Shown: one piece after another, positions 59,634 to 64,000 of the stretch
How positions within the stretch are numbered: the stretch's first letter is position 1
Layout of the letters: each line of letters opens with the position of its first letter
From: Cristatella mucedo
Taxonomy: Eukaryota; Bryozoa; Phylactolaemata; Cristatellidae
Assembly (NCBI GenBank): GCA_009760855.2
Contig: WPIO01000088.1
Span: 1,200,001 to 1,264,000 of the forward strand
Reading direction: 5' to 3'
Length of the DNA: 64,000 nt
Made by a program: the position numbers and the translations under genes
The notes under the pieces: generated by a model
Told to the model about the DNA's origin: nothing
What the model saw: the letters and a program-made list of their open reading frames with translations, nothing else
The model's database searches: none

Positions 59634-59813
59634 CCTGCAGTCTGCCTGATTCTGCCTCCTATTTTTCTGGGTAGGTCGAACAGCTCGCGGAGCGAGCGGA
59701 TGCATTCGAACTTGTATCCCCCTAGTGAATGCCCGCCGATTCGATTGTAGGCGCCCGGCATTCTCCTATTCTATTGCTCGTTCCTCGCCCGCGTGGTCGT
59801 TGAGTCCTGCGCA
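59634..59813. other. Short unique segment
   Basis: No gene recognised. Confidence 0.5.
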
Positions 59814-59870
59814 TCCGCCGCCGACGCCGCCGTCGAAGCCACAGCCGCCGCCGCCGCCGCCGCCGCCGCA
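59814..59870. repeat. (CCG)n repeat, interrupted
   Basis: CCGCCGCCGACGCCGCCGTC, then about nine pure CCG units at 59843-59869. Confidence 0.94.
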
Positions 59871-60112
59871 CTCCTGAAGGATCCTGTCCGCTAGGATCAA
59901 AGAGCCGGGCGGCTCGGAGCGGAATGGCGTTGGTCGACTTCGTGGCTCGGTTTCCGTTTCCGGTGGCGCCCGGTGGCAGCCGGTCGGTGGGCGCTGGGCG
60001 TCCCGGCGTCCGGGTATTCCCCCGGCGTCCGGCAACTCGGCTCGACGAATAGTCGGTGCCCGAGCGAAAGGATCTGCCGAATGCTGACCTGATCCTGAGA
60101 GGGAATGGGCTG
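59871..60112. other. GC-rich unique segment
   Basis: GGTGGC(G/A)(C/G)CCGG and GGCGTCC(C/G)GG repeats near 59964-60032. No gene recognised. Confidence 0.5.
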
Positions 60113-60157
60113 GAAAAAGGAGCCGAAAAAGGAGCGGAAAAAGGAGCGGAAAAATCG
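60113..60157. repeat. 12-bp purine tandem repeat
   Basis: GAAAAAGGAGC(G/C)-type units, nearly four copies. The minus frame over it reads FRSFFRSFFGSFF. Confidence 0.93.
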
Positions 60158-60527
60158 TCGATAAATCGACCGATTCGCAGGGCACGTGGTCGCGTCCACG
60201 GTTGGCTTGCCCCGAATCAAAGTGGCAAGTGCACTATCTGACGGACGGCGCGGCGAAGAAGGACAGGGAAATGGCGCTCGAACGCGCGCTAGCGCGCTCC
60301 GGATTTCGCCAGCGGCGGCGGCGCTCTCGAGCGGTGCAGACACAGTGGCCGGGCACAGTAGGGAAAGAAAGGGAGGTGTGTGGCTCCGGCTTTTCGGGGC
60401 GGCGTGCACGGCAGCGCTCCTGCCAACGAGGCATCGGGCGTTCGGAGCGCGAGCAGAGAGCTGCGGCCAGCGGCTTCGAGCCGATGCGAGCTGCCTGCTG
60501 AATTGGGATAGAAAGAGCGAGATGATG
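60158..60527. other. GC-rich unique segment, no gene recognised
   Basis: A minus-strand frame of 257 codons (59897-60670) crosses this segment, begins in LINE 3' UTR DNA and crosses the 12-bp repeat; no domain is seen, so it is not called. Confidence 0.5.
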
Positions 60528-60665
60528 GTAATAGTAATGAAAGTGAGAAATTTGTCTAACGCCCCAATAGAACTTGATCTCCTCTTTCTAGCCACTTTAC
60601 TTATTGCGTAAAGAAGACTCGCCATATGTCTTAGTGATAACGTGAGTCGTGTCAGTACGCATGAC
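60528..60665 (-). mobile_element. LINE family A 3' UTR fragment
   Basis: On the minus strand: CATGCGTACTGACACGACTCAC, TTACGCAATAAGTAAAGTGGC, TAGAAAGAGGAGATCAAGTTC and TATTGGGGCGTTAGACAAATT, diverged from the family-A end, then CATTACTATTACCATCATC in place of (ATT)n. Confidence 0.78.
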
Positions 60666-60784
60666 CACAAACAAGGGAGTTAAAAGAGTTCAGGAGCAAA
60701 GTTCAGGAGTAAATGCTGTAACCTGGATGTAACTCAGGGATTCAGGGCCTCTGGCTTCCTCTCTGGCGACAAGCTAGAGGATAA
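60666..60784. other. Short unique segment
   Basis: GTTCAGGAG(C/T)AAA occurs twice near 60688-60712. No gene recognised. Confidence 0.5.
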
Positions 60785-60970
60785 AAAGATGTCAGACAAA
60801 GGTCAGCTGATCTGAGAACTGCTCGCCTCGCTTACACAGTGGCAGGGGAGCCTTGGGGGCAATCGGCGCCGAACTCAAAGCAGGCGATGCAATATCGTCT
60901 GCTGCGAAAGCGACTCGAACCCACGTGACCCGGGTCGCAAAGACCGACACCATCTTAGCCCTGGGTCTTA
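60785..60970 (-). mobile_element. tRNA-derived SINE, family A, diverged
   Basis: On the minus strand box A is GGCTAAGATGG (plus 60950-60960) and box B is GGGTTCGAGTCG (plus 60911-60922). It continues with GACGATATTGCATCGCCTGC, GATTGCCCCCAAGGCTCC, CCTGCCACTGTGTAAGCGAGG and CTCAGATCAGC. The order of motifs is that of family A. Confidence 0.8.
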
Positions 60971-61890
60971 GGCTGGCGTGACGTCAGCCGAAACGGAGAG
61001 CCGACGGACTGAGAGGATAGAGCGGCAAAGTTGGACGGCGCTATGTCTGACGCTACGTCTACATGAGGGAACGTTTTTTCTTCTCTTGTGCTGTACTTAT
61101 ACCATCGGTCATTCGGCCACCTACGGTCCGAGAGTAAATGCAGATGGTACATGATAAATAAACAGATTTCCACAACTAGTAAGTAAGCAAATAGTGACAA
61201 ATGCAGATGGCGACGGGCGAGGGCAGACGTCGGTCGAGGCTTCTCGCTGTCTGCATTGCAGCTGGACAAGCGATGAAGCATGCAGCCGGATCGCAGACAG
61301 GTGGCTAGGCCGCCGGCCGCCGGCCGCTGCAAGCCACTGTCTTGCGGCGACGGCAGCGGGGGAGCGCAGCACGGGTGACCGCAGCGATGAGTCGACGGCT
61401 GCTGCGGTCACCTGCCTGCTCCGCTGAGCAGCTGCTGCGCTGTGCTCGGCCGAGCATGTGCTCCGCTGAGCCACAGGCTGCTCGCTCACCTGTTGCACGC
61501 CCGCTCACCCGCTGCTCGCTCATCTGTTTCGCTCGCCGGCGACAGAGACGCCGACGTCCGCGGCCGTCTGCGATGTCGACGGCGAGCTGCCGCCGCTGCA
61601 GCCGCCATTTCGGTCGGCGGCGGCGCACGAGTTGAGGTTGCGCCAGTCGCGTAACCCCTCTCAATTGAGCTTTCGCTCTGACTGCGCCAGCGATCCGCCG
61701 GCGCCGCCGTTCACCTCTCGAGCCCACCGCCCCGTGGCCATTTCGAAGCGTGCTGGCCGGGATTAGGGGGCAGCGCTCGAAAAAGGCGGCGGCGACATTT
61801 GTCGCTCGGATATTACACGATTACGAGTGGCTGGATTGGCTGCAGCAATGTGCGAAATGCCCGCCATCGCTGCTGCCATCGGCCATAGGA
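60971..61890. other. GC-rich segment, no gene recognised
   Basis: GCCGCCGGCCGCCGGCCGC near 61310. CTGCTCGCTCACCTG / CTGCTCGCTCATCTG repeats near 61479-61526. Frames of 77-140 codons overlap on both strands. Confidence 0.5.
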
Positions 61891-61961
61891 GCGAGAGAGA
61901 GAGAGAATGAGAGAGAGAGAGAGAGAGAGAGAGACGGTAAGTTAGCACCAGAGAGTAGTGA

Positions 61962-62018
<57 letters not shown>

Positions 62019-62115
62019 ATAAGGAATGATGGGAGAGGGATGGAGGGAGGGGTGAGAGAGGGAGATGGATATGGGAGAGAGATGAAGGGAGGGGGTGAGA
62101 GGAGGAGAGGGCTAT
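61891..62115. repeat. GA then GGGAGA purine tract
   Basis: GA runs at 61893-61934 and 61965-62012, then degenerate GGGAGAGGGATGGAGGGAGG units to about 62113. Confidence 0.94.
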
Positions 62116-62133
62116 GGGACAGGATGCTTGAGG

Positions 62134-62162
62134 GAGGCGACGCTCGTCTTAAGCGTCGCCTC
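62134..62162. repeat. 11-bp perfect hairpin, 7-nt loop
   Basis: GAGGCGACGCT at 62134-62144 pairs with 62152-62162. Confidence 0.92.
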
Positions 62163-62403
62163 AGCTCTACGCCCTGAAAAGCGATCACGCCCAGACAGTG
62201 TCGCGAGGTGACTGGGACCGGTGGCGGCAGCGGCTACTTGACCGTCTCGCTTTGGCCGCTCTGCTCGCTCGTTGGCAACTCTTTGCGAAACTCGCCTGCC
62301 TTCTGATATTAGTCAAACTCCCGTCAAGTCGCACGCTCAGTTCGACGTGACGCGTTCGCAGAATGCGCTCAACGTTCATCGTGAATTCGATAAGCTTTGG
62401 TCG
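62163..62403. other. Short unique segment
   Basis: No gene recognised. Confidence 0.5.
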
Positions 62404-62435
62404 GAAGAGAGGGAGAGAGAGAGAGCAGAGAGAAA

Positions 62436-62470
<35 letters not shown>

Positions 62471-62472
62471 AA
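62404..62472. repeat. (GA)n microsatellite
   Basis: GA units with GCAGAGAGAAAGCAG in the middle. Confidence 0.95.
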
Positions 62473-62524
62473 TGAAAGAGCTCAGAGAAAGAGCGGCGGG
62501 TGTGGTGACGGAGACGTAGATACG

Positions 62525-62629
62525 GACGATAAGATAGTAGATAGATAGATATGTAGATAAATAGATAGACAGATATATGAATAGATAGATAAATAGATAG
62601 ACAGATATATGAATAGATAGATAGACAGG

Positions 62630-62661
<32 letters not shown>

Positions 62662-62728
62662 GACGGACAGAGACGGACAGAGACAGAGGGACAAAGACAG
62701 ACAGACAGGCAGATAGAGAGACACGCAG
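62525..62728. repeat. (GATA)n / (GACA)n array
   Basis: GATAGATAGATA units with AATAGATAGACAGATATATG repeated twice (about 62568 and 62598), then (GACA)n and GACGGACAGA units. It is the opposite-strand counterpart of the CTAT array at 58859-59633. Confidence 0.96.
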
Positions 62729-63302
62729 AGAGTAACAACGCTTTAAGCGGCGGAGGAAATGCTCACGCTGCAGCGAGATTTAGCAAAGATTTGAATGCCC
62801 ACTCTGCGAAAACACGGGGAGCGATCCATTTACGAAGGATGAACCAGGATCGGCAGCCTAACCTTACTCCTAAAGCACACACGTTTTACTACTTTACGTT
62901 TTACCACTACCGGCGTTTCGCGGTATTTTGTCAGTGGATCTAAGCCCCCCCTGCCGATACAGCGCCGCCGTTACAGTCACGTGTCACACACAGTACGAGT
63001 CAGCGCCGAGTCACACAGTCACGTGCCTTCGCTGCGAGGCCTCCGTGTCGAGGCATCCGCATAGCGAGCTGCAGATTCGGATGAAATTCCGACCGCGACT
63101 GCCACCGGCTGCGTCATTTCCGGCTTCTGCGGCCCTTGCCGCGAAGCCAGGGAGCCGTGCCGGCAAATTTAGCCGGAGCGGCGACGCGCTGCGAATTTGA
63201 AATTGCACCCGGTACTTCGCCAGCGGCAGCCGTCGCAAGGTCAAGGCCAGCAGCTCAGATGCCGTCCGCTTGCTTTTCTCAAAGCTTGCCTACCGTTTCT
63301 CG
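62729..63302. other. GC-rich unique segment, no gene recognised
   Basis: GCAAGGTCAAGGCC lies at about 63234-63247. Frames of 90 codons or fewer. No gene recognised. Confidence 0.5.
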
Positions 63303-63303
63303 C

Positions 63304-63334
<31 letters not shown>

Positions 63335-63490
63335 CATTCGTAATGGCACCTCAGAGAGCTTAATCTGTTTCTAGGCGCTTTAATTACGCTGCAAGAATGT
63401 TTAGTGGGAGCACGCTCAATGGCAACGAGCATGCTGGATGCTCAGAGGTGCACACGCACACGATCAACATTTAAATACGGTTAGTGGCGT
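63303..63490 (-). mobile_element. LINE family A 3' UTR fragment
   Basis: On the minus strand: GTGTGCACCTCTGAGCATC, TTGCCATTGAGCGTGCTCCC, GCAGCGTAATTAAAGCGCC, TAGAAACAGATTAAGCTCTC and TGAGGTGCCATTACGAATG, then an (ATT)n tail of about nine units (plus 63305-63332). Confidence 0.85.
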
Positions 63491-63768
63491 AGCGTAGCAC
63501 GGCACAGTGTGCCGTATGTGAGCTGCTAGAACGCTTCGGCTCCGCCGCCGCGACCTCGAATCTCGTGGTGCGCTAGAAGCAAACAGCACCTTTTCATCGA
63601 AATTCAGGCCCGTTTGTGACGGGTTGGCGTTCCTGGCGACGACGTTCATTTCCGGTTAGACGCGTTCCGGTTGGTTTCCGCCTCGCGCTAGCAGCTCCTC
63701 GCGTCTCAGGCAGCCGAGAAATTGCCGCGCTCGCCTTGCCTGCATTTCCTCCTTCAGCGAAGCAGCGA
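63491..63768. other. GC-rich unique segment
   Basis: No gene recognised. Confidence 0.5.
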
Positions 63769-63822
63769 CGCGCTTCCGCCTGCGCGCTTCCGTCTGCGCG
63801 CTTCCGCCTGCGCGCTTCCTCC
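63769..63822. repeat. 14-bp tandem repeat, nearly four units
   Basis: CGCGCTTCCGCCTG-type units at 63769, 63783, 63797 and a partial one at 63811. Confidence 0.93.
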
Positions 63823-64000
63823 AGCGAAACACCGACGCGGGGGTGCCGTGTGCTTTTTTCTGCAGGAGCGCGTCTGCACGCGACCACCGTACTAAAAAGA
63901 AAACATATCCTTCGTGTAGTGCCCCGCGAGAACCTAATCTTTATGAACGCGTCTCGCGTACGCCCGCAGCGTTCTAGTCCGCTACCTCGGTCGTCGAAGG
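63823..64000. other. Unique end of window
   Basis: No gene recognised. GTAGTGCCCCGCGAGAACC near 63918-63936 followed by TAATCTTTATGAACGCG faintly resembles a minus-strand LINE A tail, too weak to call. Confidence 0.4.

Noticed and set aside
58695-59750. 351-codon Ser/Ile/Tyr frame
   Set aside because: CTAT tetranucleotide repeat read as protein; 4-bp units keep a 12-bp period without stops.
59897-60670. 257-codon minus-strand frame
   Set aside because: Starts in a LINE 3' UTR fragment, crosses a 12-bp tandem repeat, and shows no known domain.

Overview
The window reads as nuclear DNA of an animal, and I found no host protein-coding gene that I can support. The grounds are dense microsatellites (CT/GA, CA/TG, CAG/CTG, CCG, CTAT, TA), many 5'-truncated L2/CR1-type LINE copies with (ATT)n tails, tRNA-derived SINEs, and a small hAT transposon with an intact 8-bp target-site duplication. 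The LINE type and the genome texture suit an invertebrate, perhaps a lophotrochozoan, but the window alone does not settle the taxon. Almost all long open frames are simple repeats read as protein (poly-Ser/Leu, poly-Arg/Glu, poly-Cys/Ala).

Layout. 1-5 kb: a CT tract, a SINE, TG tracts and a LINE fragment. 5.1-9.4 kb: the longest family-A LINE remnant (5108-6118), then a LINE piece split by the hAT element (7956-8146), then a family-B LINE tail split by a SINE. 10-18 kb: LINE tails, a CT tract of about 290 bp, TA tracts, a SINE split by a LINE, an 18-bp perfect hairpin, a 76-bp perfect AT palindrome, and CCG and CTG repeats. 18.3-26.5 kb: a CAG array of about 500 bp that ends in an inverted CTG run, a GA array holding a duplicated tRNA-like block, and CT tracts of 850 and 410 bp. 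26.5-34.8 kb: mostly unique, GC-rich in part, with a four-half-site AGGTCA array and a 33-bp minisatellite. 34.8-36.3 kb: the best family-B LINE remnant, with part of the reverse transcriptase, between TG and CA tracts. 36-53 kb: scattered SINEs, LINE tails, CT/GA tracts and strong inverted repeats. 53-64 kb: clearly richer in GC, CpG and CCG/CGG, with a CTAT tract of about 775 bp.

How the parts relate. The LINE families encode reverse transcriptase, but every copy here lacks most of it and carries stops or shifts, so none can act alone. SINE family B ends in nearly the same 3' sequence as LINE family A (a GCGCC...GGCGC stem, then an AT-rich tail), which suggests that the LINE enzyme mobilised the SINE. 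Nested insertions order the events: hAT into LINE A, SINE-A into LINE B, LINE A into SINE-B. I found no CRISPR array, operon, rRNA gene or intact tRNA gene.
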